This document shows positions 16,201 through 23,699 of a stretch of DNA of 27,942 nt, one piece after another. Position numbers and translations under genes: made by a program. Origin of the DNA: CAYVZU01 sp964455935 (GTDB lineage: Bacteria > Fibrobacterota > CAYVZU01). The notes beneath the pieces were generated by a model, which made no database searches, was not told where the DNA came from, and saw only the letters and a program-made list of their open reading frames with translations. The stretch spans positions 1 to 27,942 of the forward strand of contig CAYVZU010000042.1 in NCBI GenBank assembly GCA_964455935.1, read 5' to 3'. The number at the start of each line of letters is the position of its first letter. Position 1 is the first letter of the stretch.

Positions 16201-17240
16201 TCAACGCGGGGGGCGCGCAGAAGAGTAGATATTCGGGCCGCTCCGGCCGCACGTACATCCCCAATCCCGGAAGAGAGCATCGCGCTGAAGCGCAAAGTAT
16301 CGCCTTTGTATTCGGCCAGACCATGAAGGGAGTCAATTGATTGCCGCCACAATCCAATGGTGCGTGCGGAGAGTTCTGCCTGCAGATGCGGCGCATCCAA
16401 TGTACCTTGCAATGAGGCGTCGAGGAACAGCCGGCCGGATGGAGCAAGGCCGCCCGCTTTGCCCTGGGCCGCAAGGGAATCCAGCGATAATTGCGCTTGG
16501 GCATGGACATCCCAGGACGCTTTTGCTGTCAGCGGAATCCGGCCGGACAGGTCGATGCGCGACGTCCCGGACGAAATCGAAATGCGCGAAAGGTCGATGA
16601 CCTTGCTGTGGATTGTCCCCTGAAGGTGAAGCCGGTCGATTTGTCCGGCCCACGGAGAGCTTTGAATGTGCCCTGCGGATGCGCCGATTTCCACGTCAAT
16701 GGAATCGGGCCGGATAAGCGAAGCCGCGGCCCGGCCTTCCTCCACCCGGGCCCGAATGGACCGCGCGCTGTCGATGTAGGTCGCCTCGACATCGCGCAGC
16801 TCCGCGCGCTCAACGGCAACTCTCCAGCGGGAAGGCTTGGTCGACGGTTTGGGCCTAAGCGGAATTGGGAATTGTCCCGACGGTGTTCGCCGAATCAGCA
16901 CCCGAACGTGGTCGGCTTTGACGGAGCGTATATAGAGCGTTCGAAAGACCAGTGCGGCCGGGAAAATCGTGACGGTCAGCCGCTCAAGGGCCAGCGAGTC
17001 CGGCTTGTCGGTCAAATCGACAGCCACGTTGCGCAGCTGCACCCAGGTCGCGGCATTCGAATGAATACTTCCAATCGAGACCGTTCCCGCAAAAAGGGAT
17101 TCAAGCCTGCGCTCGAGAAAAGTTTTTAGCGCACGCTGGCCCTGGGGAAGGACCAGCGCCGTTTGAGCGGCCAGCCATAGCAGCGAAATGAAGGCCGCGA
17201 CGCCCACCAAAGCCAGGACCAGCCAGCGCAGCACCCGCAT
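13239..17240 (-). CDS. tamB: TamB/DUF490 translocation and assembly module protein
   Basis: The 1333-residue protein has one N-terminal membrane anchor (about residues 5-30). A very long, repetitive beta-rich region follows, the AsmA-like/TamB bridge architecture, ending in the conserved TamB C-terminal domain (about 1000-1333). Landmarks there are DLKIDIGQNLFLDMNLGDMQLDG, GTVNYLDRRFEINKG, DEPDILSVLVLG and VSRRLLITYETGL. TamB-type proteins span the periplasm as hydrophobic grooves, moving lipids or assisting outer membrane assembly, with the Omp85 partner at the outer membrane. Shine-Dalgarno GGGGA precedes the ATG. Translation is coupled to the next gene. Confidence 0.93.
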   Translation of the reverse strand: MRVLRWLVLALVGVAAFISLLWLAAQTALVLPQGQRALKTFLERRLESLFAGTVSIGSIHSNAATWVQLRNVAVDLTDKPDSLALERLTVTIFPAALVFRTLYIRSVKADHVRVLIRRTPSGQFPIPLRPKPSTKPSRWRVAVERAELRDVEATYIDSARSIRARVEEGRAAASLIRPDSIDVEIGASAGHIQSSPWAGQIDRLHLQGTIHSKVIDLSRISISSGTSRIDLSGRIPLTAKASWDVHAQAQLSLDSLAAQGKAGGLAPSGRLFLDASLQGTLDAPHLQAELSARTIGLWRQSIDSLHGLAEYKGDTLRFSAMLSSGIGDVRAAGAARISTLLRAPRVEGYAAQAEIGRAKPWLAFSKFPAGALKGTVVNGRAGIRGNGIGFPDSVGISARTSGGKIFRRPATLEASLEAGNWELISAWASNHITGQGTYGSGGKITGSLAAAIEQPTAIANLFDQIVTGSARIRARLSGTIRSPLAALDAGADRLAWNSLILSAVHATGQYESGRLTITSATGTVEGALGPVFQTFGVDSVSGTMQALVRASGPVRRPVLQADVRGRNVYFNRFSAPELKGRIQFTPGDSLAWSDLTFSRMDTSLITSGALTLASVRELRAGFRLAAGASAAGSGRLRMRLEPDSIEGTISTDRLNAAAIEPWVFPGRSIQGLLTVEAKWSGARRNPSVHARATIMNAGYGTYRASQIQGSARLVDSLLRFDARALTLPPKSAVLVDGSLPLRPGRGWSIDTAGFRLGAIRAVCDSLHLAAAAQWIPSQISAQGLGRFDARIAQHGSTWRINGSANIESGTIDYLPAGVTASTVRLQSDLAGTLRAPRLAFSLRTGNVLLASQKVDSSFWRGSVSADTIRLDTGFARFANGGTARVRGEVPLASLNELLGPTDPGLEFQLTRVPLQALQPLVPDLIIKEGTLEGEANLVLENGRLTSTGAVALTGGIFAVTGVRKNMGPINGTLRFAGDSILIHNLEGRLGKGTVTARGFLVLSGHGPPRVDLELLARNPNIALEDLGTIWVQFAQVHLASAQGDTLAASGTVRLGETRLTRDYSIAQLVRQAGLGRRPSRPNAFLQRLKLDLKIDIGQNLFLDMNLGDMQLDGNLVVTGTAAQPGIVGDIRVVQGTVNYLDRRFEINKGVALLTSPFTFNPVIDLAATTQVMAYAAGSAQTIDYTVNLFVTGDLQRPEIVLTSSPPLDEPDILSVLVLGSTTGDVGGDLAGRIGSLAGQGLLGFGTRPLEQILGLESFRISGNVFGPGGETGPGVTLSKRVSRRLLITYETGLTRAGTYSVSAVLRLLPYLFIVGETGQQERANISLRLRVTR

Positions 17241-17480
17241 CAGGAATTCCCCGCCAGTTTACCAATCTAAAATGCCGCGCAGGATAGTCTCCTTGAGCGC
17301 CCAATCGAACATACCCAAATGCAGGCTAGGGGACAATGCAAACCCGTGATCCAAATTTTCGCGAAACGATACAGCGGCATGGGAAGACGCCACCGGATTA
17401 GAGATCAGGCCCGCCGGACCGGGCTCAAAAGCACAAAGCAAAGAGATGCACGGCATCCAGCACAAGACTATTTTCAACGG

Positions 17481-18701
17481 ATGGTGACCTATCCGATTCT
17501 CATCGCGCTGAGCCTGCTGATTATACTCTCCTATCTCTTTGATATGGCCGCCAAGCGGACCCGTTTTCCGTCGGTGCTGCTGCTCATTTCGGTGGGGATT
17601 GTCATTGAGTGGGTCTGCCGGCGGATGGGGTTTTCCATCCCCTATGTCAACCAGATCCTGCAGCTCTTTGGCGTAATCGGGCTCATTCTGATCGTTCTGG
17701 AAGCGGCCCTGGATCTGCGGCTGGCCCGCGACAGACAATCGGTTATCAAGACGGCATTGGCCACGGCCGGGGTTGTTCTGACGGCAACCGCCCTTGGAAT
17801 CGCTTTGCTCTTTTTCCTGCTCCTGCGACAGCCCTTTTACCAATGCCTGATCAATGCCATTCCCTTTTCCGTGATCAGCAGCGCCGTGGCCATTCCCTGT
17901 GTCGCCCATTTTCTGCCCCACCGTAGAGAGTTCATTGTGTATGAATCAACCTTCTCCGATATCCTGGGGATTATCGTCTTCAATTTCGCGGTTTCCAATT
18001 CCCATCCCGGAGTCGGGTCGGTGTTTTTTTCCCTGGGAAACCTGGCACTGACTGTTTTCCTGTCGGCCCTCTGTTGTGTCGTTCTCCTTCTGTTTATGGA
18101 GCGGACACGCCACCATATCAAGTTCTTCATCGTGCTCTCGGTGCTTATTCTGACCTATGCGGCGGGGAAGATGCTGCACCTCCATTCCCTGCTCGTTATC
18201 CTTGTCTTTGGTCTTGTTCTCAACAATTTGGATTTCTTCGAGCGGGGAAGGCTGGCCCAGTTCCTGGATTTCCGGCACCTGAACGCAGAAATCCGGCAAC
18301 TTCGCCGCCTAACCGCGGAATCCGCATTTTTGATCCGCACCATCTTTTTTGTCCTGCTGGGCGCAGCCATTCAGTTCACGAGCCTATTGAAATTCAAGGT
18401 AATCGGTTTGGGCCTCATGATCACAGGGGTGGCGTTTTTTGTCCGGTTTGTCTTTATCAGGCAGTTCGCCAAACCGCATTACGGGCACGAGATCTTCGTT
18501 GTTCCCCGGGGACTGATCACGATCCTGCTCTTCTATAGTATACCCGAGTCCCTGGTCATCGAGGGCTTGGCGCCTGGCGTGCTTTTCCTGACAATTATAC
18601 TTTCGAATCTGCTGCTGGCGACAGGATTGCTGACCGCGCGCGAACAAGCCGGGGAACCGAACGCGAAGGCCGCCCTTCCCGCGGCCCCGATTGACGCGTA
18701 G
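17481..18701 (+). CDS. Cation/proton antiporter (Na+/H+ exchanger domain, CPA family)
   Basis: This is a 406-residue integral membrane protein with about 11-12 hydrophobic segments and a Na+/H+ exchanger domain. Segments include FGVIGLILIVLEAALDLRLA, FSVISSAVAIPC (about 129-140) and ESTFSDILGIIVFNFAVS (about 155-172). The last is the family's ES-x-x-ND-type ion-binding helix with SD (Ser159-Asp160) in place of ND. I chose ATG 17481 because the longer frame from 17319 adds a polar, arginine-rich stretch unlike the family. No strong ribosome binding site is seen. It shares no operon with its neighbours: tamB is divergent and GH130 convergent. Confidence 0.82.
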   Translation: MVTYPILIALSLLIILSYLFDMAAKRTRFPSVLLLISVGIVIEWVCRRMGFSIPYVNQILQLFGVIGLILIVLEAALDLRLARDRQSVIKTALATAGVVLTATALGIALLFFLLLRQPFYQCLINAIPFSVISSAVAIPCVAHFLPHRREFIVYESTFSDILGIIVFNFAVSNSHPGVGSVFFSLGNLALTVFLSALCCVVLLLFMERTRHHIKFFIVLSVLILTYAAGKMLHLHSLLVILVFGLVLNNLDFFERGRLAQFLDFRHLNAEIRQLRRLTAESAFLIRTIFFVLLGAAIQFTSLLKFKVIGLGLMITGVAFFVRFVFIRQFAKPHYGHEIFVVPRGLITILLFYSIPESLVIEGLAPGVLFLTIILSNLLLATGLLTAREQAGEPNAKAALPAAPIDA

Positions 18702-18777
18702 GATTGTTTGCCTACAAGCCTTAAACCCGTCACCTAAATCCGCTGCCAAGTCCCCTTCGGGCCAGCCCGCGCAATTG

Positions 18778-20265
18778 CTATTCCATTGCGCCAATCACGT
18801 CCCGGACCGGCACCGTGGCGAAACTGGTGGCAAAGTCGGACATGGCATAGGGAATGAACAGCAGTCCGTTGTGGATCAGGGCTCCGCAGGTGTAGACCAC
18901 GTTGGGTACATAGCCTTCCCGCTCGGTGTCGTTAGGGGTGATCAAAGGCTCGGGCAATCGGCCGATGACCCGGGTCGGGTCTTCCCGGTCCAGGAGAAAG
19001 GCGCCCAGGCAGTATTTGCGTACCGGGCCAACGCCGTGGGTGAGAATGAGCCACCCGGCGTCGGTTTCGATGGGCGATCCGCAGTTGCCAAGCTGCACCA
19101 GTTCCCAGGAAAAAGATGGACGGGCAATGACCTGGGTGGAATACCAGAAATGGATGTTGTCGGAAACCATCAGGTGGATGTTCTCATTGTCCTGCCGGGA
19201 CAGCATTACGTAGTTGCCACCGATTTTGCGCGGGAACAGGCACAGCCCCTTGTTCTGGACGGCCGGACCGTTGAGCGTAATAAAGCGGAAGTGCAGAAAG
19301 TCGGTGGTCTCCAGAAGCTGAGGCAGGATCATCCGGCCGTCAAAGGCCGTGTATGTCGCGTAATACGTTCGGGTATCCTCATTCTCGAAGAGAACGAACC
19401 GCGCATCTTCAATTCCGTTGCTCTGCATTGGTGAAGCCGGAAAAATGACCCGTTCCGAGAGGCGCTGTTCCGGCGCAAACCGGATTTCATAATTCGATTC
19501 CGCCAGCGTACGCAGGCCGGCGGCGGCCGATACCGCTCCTGGATTGTTTGTGCCGAATCGTCGATGCGTTTGTTCGAGGGATCTTCGCAGCTCTTCGAAC
19601 GTAAAGGTCTCGCCCAGAGCATTAAGAACGGCCTGGGAGAATGGATTCTCGATGCCGAGCTCGATGAGTTTGCGGCCGAAAAGCGTTTTCATGTACGAAG
19701 GATTCGGAATCCGCTCGGCGCGGGTTACAAAACGGGTCGGCGCAATCACATCAATTTGCCCTGCAGCATCGATGATGGCATTACGGAAAGAAATCGAGGA
19801 AATATGTCCCTCGCCAACAGCCCGCAGACTCAGAACAATCCGCAAGCCGCCCTCCGGCAAATCGCTCTGGTCCGGATGCGGCACAACGGACGGATTGAAA
19901 AGCGCCGCGGATTCGAGCGAGTATTCCTGGGTGAAAAATGCGCCAATGAGCAGTTGCCGCTCTTCCGAAATCCTGCGGTCGGTCACCAGCCAGGGACGTA
20001 CATCCTGAAAATGCCTGTGAAAGCACGCCTTAATGTCATAGTGCCGGTCGGAAAAATCCGCCAGAACCTGTTCGAGAAGCCGTAGAACCTCGTCTTCCCC
20101 AAAAAGCATGACGCGCGCGATTATATTGCGCACACGATCGGCATTGCCCGGAATAAACGGCCGAATCAGCACCCGTTTGGGGTCAGGGCGAAGAGCAATC
20201 GAGGAACGCTGGACATCAATGCGTTTCAAATTTCGAACCCCCATAACTGAAATCGGCTGGAACAT
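18778..20265 (-). CDS. GH130-family glycoside phosphorylase (probably manno-oligosaccharide active)
   Basis: This is a 495-residue five-bladed propeller-type enzyme. GIEDAR (284-289) matches the GxEDPR motif with the general-acid Asp287 (Ala replaces Pro). HGVGPVRKYCLGAFLLDREDP (about 410-430) and then RLPEPLITP match the phosphate-binding and C-terminal motifs. Family members phosphorolyse, or in some subgroups hydrolyse, beta-linked mannosides. A helical insertion of about 75 residues (about 185-260) separates two blades. The start is uncertain: ATG 20265 is used, while a TTG at 20271 has GGGAAG 8 bases before it. It lies downstream of a GT4-toroid gene on the same strand, suggesting they make and break the same glycan. 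Confidence 0.85.
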   Translation of the reverse strand: MFQPISVMGVRNLKRIDVQRSSIALRPDPKRVLIRPFIPGNADRVRNIIARVMLFGEDEVLRLLEQVLADFSDRHYDIKACFHRHFQDVRPWLVTDRRISEERQLLIGAFFTQEYSLESAALFNPSVVPHPDQSDLPEGGLRIVLSLRAVGEGHISSISFRNAIIDAAGQIDVIAPTRFVTRAERIPNPSYMKTLFGRKLIELGIENPFSQAVLNALGETFTFEELRRSLEQTHRRFGTNNPGAVSAAAGLRTLAESNYEIRFAPEQRLSERVIFPASPMQSNGIEDARFVLFENEDTRTYYATYTAFDGRMILPQLLETTDFLHFRFITLNGPAVQNKGLCLFPRKIGGNYVMLSRQDNENIHLMVSDNIHFWYSTQVIARPSFSWELVQLGNCGSPIETDAGWLILTHGVGPVRKYCLGAFLLDREDPTRVIGRLPEPLITPNDTEREGYVPNVVYTCGALIHNGLLFIPYAMSDFATSFATVPVRDVIGAME

Positions 20266-20338
20266 GCGCAACCCGGTTACTTCCCGGCCTTTGCAGGATA
20301 CCTCCAAAAACGTCGTTTGCTATAAGTACTCCGGTTCC

Positions 20339-20475
20339 CGTGTAACCACGGAGAGAAATCCGAGTTAAAAATGAGAATACAAAGGGAAATCTTTCTGGCG
20401 CGCACCGCGCCGCAATAGATCTTTTGCTCTCCGCGTCCTCGTCTCCGGCCTCAGTATTACTCTGTGGCTTCAGGG
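20339..20475. repeat. Decayed inverted CCACAGAG-type repeat between the GT and GH130 genes
   Basis: The left side (about 20341-20356) reads TAACCACGGAGAGAAA. On the other strand the right side (about 20427-20473) contains GCCACAGAG and GGACGCGGAGAGC. These recall the dispersed CCACAGAGGCACAGAG words seen between genes in many environmental genomes, and a second copy lies at 23537-23557. The two ends face each other, as in a small palindromic element. It is the only notable content of the 243-base spacer. Confidence 0.4.
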
Positions 20476-20508
20476 TTCTTTCCTGAGAGGTATGCGATTA
20501 CCGTTTGT

Positions 20509-22794
20509 TCAAGTATAGATCGGCTTGGCGAAGGAAGCAAGCCCCTCCCGCACAATCCGCATTTCCGCAAGCGACAGGAGGAAAGCCAGCGTTGATTCGG
20601 CCCCCTGGTTCAGATTGACCCTGTCCACGTGCAAGGCATCCCGGCAGCCGCCGGTTTTCGCGTCGTAAATCTCCGCGCCCAGATCGTTTCGGCCCAAAAA
20701 CCATTCGAAAATCACGCGGGCTTGGCGATACCAGAACTTGTCCTGCGTGGCCAGAAAAGCCTCGAGGCAGGCGGACATCATGGAGTAGGCCTCAATGGGC
20801 TGCTGATCGAAATGGGCTTGGCGTTCTGTGTTGCGGACATAGAATCCATTGGAACCGATGGGCCGGAAATAACCCTCAGGCGTGGTTTGAATCTCCAGCA
20901 ACCAGCGAAGCGCTCGCAGACCAATCTCGAAGGCTTCGCCGTTATTGGTCCAGCGCCCGCTCAGCAGCAGCGCGTGCGGGAGTTTGGCATTCACGTAGGT
21001 GACCGAGTCCTCGAACCAGGGCCAGGAATCGGAAGCCGTGGACCGGAACAGCGCCATCAACTTGTTGGTCAATGCATCGCGAATATGGTTTACCAGTCGA
21101 TCGCCGCTCAGCCGGCGGAAGTACTCGTGAATTCCAATCAGCGCAAAGGCCCAACTGCGCGGCGATGAAAACTCCTGGACAACGGGAAGGGCTTCTTCAA
21201 AAAGCTGGTTGCACATCATCTGAAGATTGACGTCTGGCGAACGGCCAATGCAGGTCCCCAGAGCCCAAATGGCGCGTCCATGGCTGTCCTCGGATCCCAC
21301 CTCTTCGCGCCAGACCCGGTCGAAACCCATAAAATTTCGGAACCGTTTCCGGCTCTGGTTGAGCGCGTATTGGAGAAACGAAGTACATGTTACTGCGATT
21401 TCCCCGACATGCGGAGGAGAAATCTCCAGCACATCCAGAAGATTGGTCAAAACCAGCGCGCGCGCCACATCGTCGGTGCAGTAGCCTTCCTGAAAATTGG
21501 GGACCGAATAGGTCGCGTGCTGAAGGATGCCGGTTGAGTCTGAAAGGCGAAAAAAATGATCGAACTTAAACTCCGGCAGATCCAATTCTTGCTGGTCCAG
21601 TGTTTTGACGGAGGAGGATTTTCGCGACATAACCCCGAATTTCACTCGGGCCTGCTCGAACGAATTGCGGAAAAGATGCGCAACATTGCTCCAGACCATA
21701 TCCCGGCCCAGCATATAGGCATTCTTCCGAATCCCGTGGCGCCGCGCATCGTCGCTGAGTAAGGCAATGGTCTCCCGCGCAATGGCCTCGGGGTCCTTGA
21801 ACGGGACCAGAACTCCCCGACCCTCGGCCAGGAGTTCGGCCGCGTGCCAGTAGGGAGTTGAAATGACGGCCTTCCCGGAACCGAAACTGTAGGCCAATGT
21901 TCCCGATACGATCTGGGCCTGGCTCAAATAGGGCGTAATGTAGAGGTCGGCCGCGCCAATGAATTCCTTCAACTCGGCCAGGCTCACAAACCGGTTGTGG
22001 AAAATCACATTCTCTTCGATGCCATTGGCATGGGCCAGTCTCTCCAGGCTGATGCGGTACATGTCTCCGTGCTGCCGCAGAATGTTGGGATGCGTTGCCC
22101 CCAGAACGATATACACCACGTTTGGATGAGCCTTCACGATGGCGGGCATGGCATTGAGTACGTTCTCGATCCCTTTGTTGGGCGACAGGAGTCCGAACGT
22201 TAGGAGGACTGTTTTGCCTTCCACATTGAAATTGTCTTTATAAAAATTGGGGTCCACAAAGGGAAGATCGGGAATACCGTGGGGAATGACATCGATTTTT
22301 TCGCCGGCAATGCTATAGGAGCCCTGCAAGAACTCCCGCGCCTTCTGACTCATAATGACAAAGCGGGCCGTAAGGTTGTCCAGTTCTTCCATCACCCGCC
22401 GCTGCGCGTTTGAAGGCTCCTGCAGAACCGTATGGAGGACCGTGACGACCGGCATTTTCAGATCGCGCAAGAGCGCGAGAATGTAGCCCCCGGACACACC
22501 ACCATAAATTCCGAACTCATGTTGAAGACAGACCACATCCACATCGCTGATATTGAGAAAATCGGCGGCCCGGCGATACGAGGATAAATCGTTTTCCTCG
22601 ATTTCAAAGCGCACCTCCGGCGGATACTTGTATCCTCCCTCGATATCGTTGACAGGAATCGCAAGGCACTGAATCTCAGGGTACTGGCTGGTGATGGCCG
22701 TGCAAAAATCGGTAGTAAACGTTGCGATTCCGCACTGGCGAGGGAGGTAGTTCCCAATGACCGCGATCTTTCGAATTGTCGAACTCTTGTTCAT
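20509..22794 (-). CDS. GT4-family glycosyltransferase with C-terminal alpha-toroid domain
   Basis: The 761-residue protein has two parts. Residues 1-385 are a GT-B fold GT4 transferase: NYLPRQCGIATF at 16-26, VVCLQHEFGIYGG at 87-99, VIPHGIPD at 169-176, LLTFGLLSPNKGIE at 197-210, and VSGTLAYSFGSGKAVIS with the sugar-nucleotide-binding Glu320 region after it. Residues 408-761 have the (alpha/alpha) toroid pattern, with GYCTDDVARAL at 437-447 and EDSHGRAIWALG further on. The acceptor and donor are unknown; a mannosyl chain is suggested by GH130 next door. The start is ATG 22794, supported by a promoter at 22874-22901 that lies inside the longer frame from 23016. Confidence 0.85.
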   Translation of the reverse strand: MNKSSTIRKIAVIGNYLPRQCGIATFTTDFCTAITSQYPEIQCLAIPVNDIEGGYKYPPEVRFEIEENDLSSYRRAADFLNISDVDVVCLQHEFGIYGGVSGGYILALLRDLKMPVVTVLHTVLQEPSNAQRRVMEELDNLTARFVIMSQKAREFLQGSYSIAGEKIDVIPHGIPDLPFVDPNFYKDNFNVEGKTVLLTFGLLSPNKGIENVLNAMPAIVKAHPNVVYIVLGATHPNILRQHGDMYRISLERLAHANGIEENVIFHNRFVSLAELKEFIGAADLYITPYLSQAQIVSGTLAYSFGSGKAVISTPYWHAAELLAEGRGVLVPFKDPEAIARETIALLSDDARRHGIRKNAYMLGRDMVWSNVAHLFRNSFEQARVKFGVMSRKSSSVKTLDQQELDLPEFKFDHFFRLSDSTGILQHATYSVPNFQEGYCTDDVARALVLTNLLDVLEISPPHVGEIAVTCTSFLQYALNQSRKRFRNFMGFDRVWREEVGSEDSHGRAIWALGTCIGRSPDVNLQMMCNQLFEEALPVVQEFSSPRSWAFALIGIHEYFRRLSGDRLVNHIRDALTNKLMALFRSTASDSWPWFEDSVTYVNAKLPHALLLSGRWTNNGEAFEIGLRALRWLLEIQTTPEGYFRPIGSNGFYVRNTERQAHFDQQPIEAYSMMSACLEAFLATQDKFWYRQARVIFEWFLGRNDLGAEIYDAKTGGCRDALHVDRVNLNQGAESTLAFLLSLAEMRIVREGLASFAKPIYT

Positions 22795-22873
22795 GTGATT
22801 TGTCCGGAAAAAGTCTTTGGACAATCGGACGAAGTCATCTTCGGCTTGCGGGAGGATGGGATGTCCTGTTTTT

Positions 22874-22901
22874 AATATACGCGCTGAACGGAAAGATTCA
22901 A
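22874..22901 (-). promoter_or_regulatory. Probable sigma70-type promoter for the GT4-toroid gene
   Basis: On the - strand TTGAAT (22896-22901) and TATATT (22874-22879) are 16 bases apart. It lies 80 bases upstream of the chosen start codon in an otherwise gene-free divergent spacer. It excludes translation from the more distant in-frame start. Confidence 0.55.
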
Positions 22902-23006
22902 GAGAAAAGTTGTGCCGTGGGTAGGAATCGATTTTGCGCCCAATTCTCGGAAAACCAATAAGTCCGCGAGCGGCCTGGGGAAATACACCTGCAATCCGAA
23001 AACGTA

Positions 23007-23035
23007 TTGACCTCAACCACTGCTTGATTATTCAT
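23007..23035 (+). promoter_or_regulatory. Possible promoter for the HPP-family gene
   Basis: TTGACC (23007-23012) and ATTCAT (23030-23035) are 17 bases apart. The -10 is poor, and AT-rich sequence follows. The predicted start of transcription would be only a few bases before the ATG at 23050, leaving no room for a ribosome binding site. Confidence 0.3.
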
Positions 23036-23049
23036 TAATACCCACAACC

Positions 23050-23532
23050 ATGGCCAAGACCGTCCACAGGAGCGTCCGGGAATTTCGAATCTATTGGAAG
23101 TGGTATTTGCTTCAGAGTCTTGCCGCCTCGTTGTCGATCTACCTGGTCTTTATGGTGCTCCAACTTGAGAACGCGGTTGTCGTGGCTTCGCTGGGCGCGA
23201 CGACGTTCATTATTTTCGCCATGCCCAGACTCCCCACAGCCTTCCCCCGCCACGTTATCGGCGGGCACGCAATTGGGCTTTTCTGCGGGTGGATTTGTTC
23301 GCTGATTGTCCCTTTGGTCGGTGGAGCCTCGTTGTTGATCTATTCGCTGGCGGTTGGATTTTCCCTCTTTCTGATGGTTTCACTGGATATGGAGCACCCT
23401 CCCGCGTCCGGAACGGCATTGGGTCTTGGAATGGCTTTCTCGGGCCAAGCGGTTTTGGCGGTTCTGACCAGCGCGTTTCTCCTTTCCCTTATTCACAAGC
23501 TCTTTAGCCGCCGCCTGCGCAATATATTCTAA
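23050..23532 (+). CDS. HPP-family integral membrane protein
   Basis: The 160-residue protein has about four hydrophobic segments after a basic N-terminus. The HPP-family pattern is clear: NAVVVASLGATTFIIFAMP, then PRHVIGGHAIGLFCGW, and EHPPASGTALGLGMAF, which contains the His-Pro-Pro for which the family is named. Some relatives have been linked to nitrite transport in chloroplasts and cyanobacteria, but the bacterial stand-alone role is not settled. No Shine-Dalgarno site precedes the ATG. It is divergent from the GT gene and convergent with the EamA transporter. Confidence 0.8.
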   Translation: MAKTVHRSVREFRIYWKWYLLQSLAASLSIYLVFMVLQLENAVVVASLGATTFIIFAMPRLPTAFPRHVIGGHAIGLFCGWICSLIVPLVGGASLLIYSLAVGFSLFLMVSLDMEHPPASGTALGLGMAFSGQAVLAVLTSAFLLSLIHKLFSRRLRNIF

Positions 23533-23536
23533 TTCT

Positions 23537-23557
23537 TCTCTGTGCCTCTGTGGTAAT
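23537..23557. repeat. Fragment of a CCACAGAGGCACAGAG dispersed repeat
   Basis: On the - strand ATTACCACAGAGGCACAGAG lies 3' of the HPP gene. Similar but more decayed words occur at 20339-20475. The remaining spacer to 23699 holds an A-run and the small GGGC-CTAT-GCCC palindrome, but no clear terminator. Confidence 0.4.
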
Positions 23558-23699
23558 CGATTTATATTTTTGAAAAAAAAGTGGCTCATTATTCTTGAGA
23601 GTTATTCTAAATAAATAGCGGGGCCTATGCCCGGGTCGCCGAAACAAAGGCTTGCCCTGGTTACCGATGGACTGGGAAGTCCGGTTCAATGCGCGCTTT

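Noticed and set aside
16491..17129. Long + strand open frame opposite tamB
   Set aside because: Shadow of a high-GC gene; low-complexity translation rich in Arg and Pro, with no domain.
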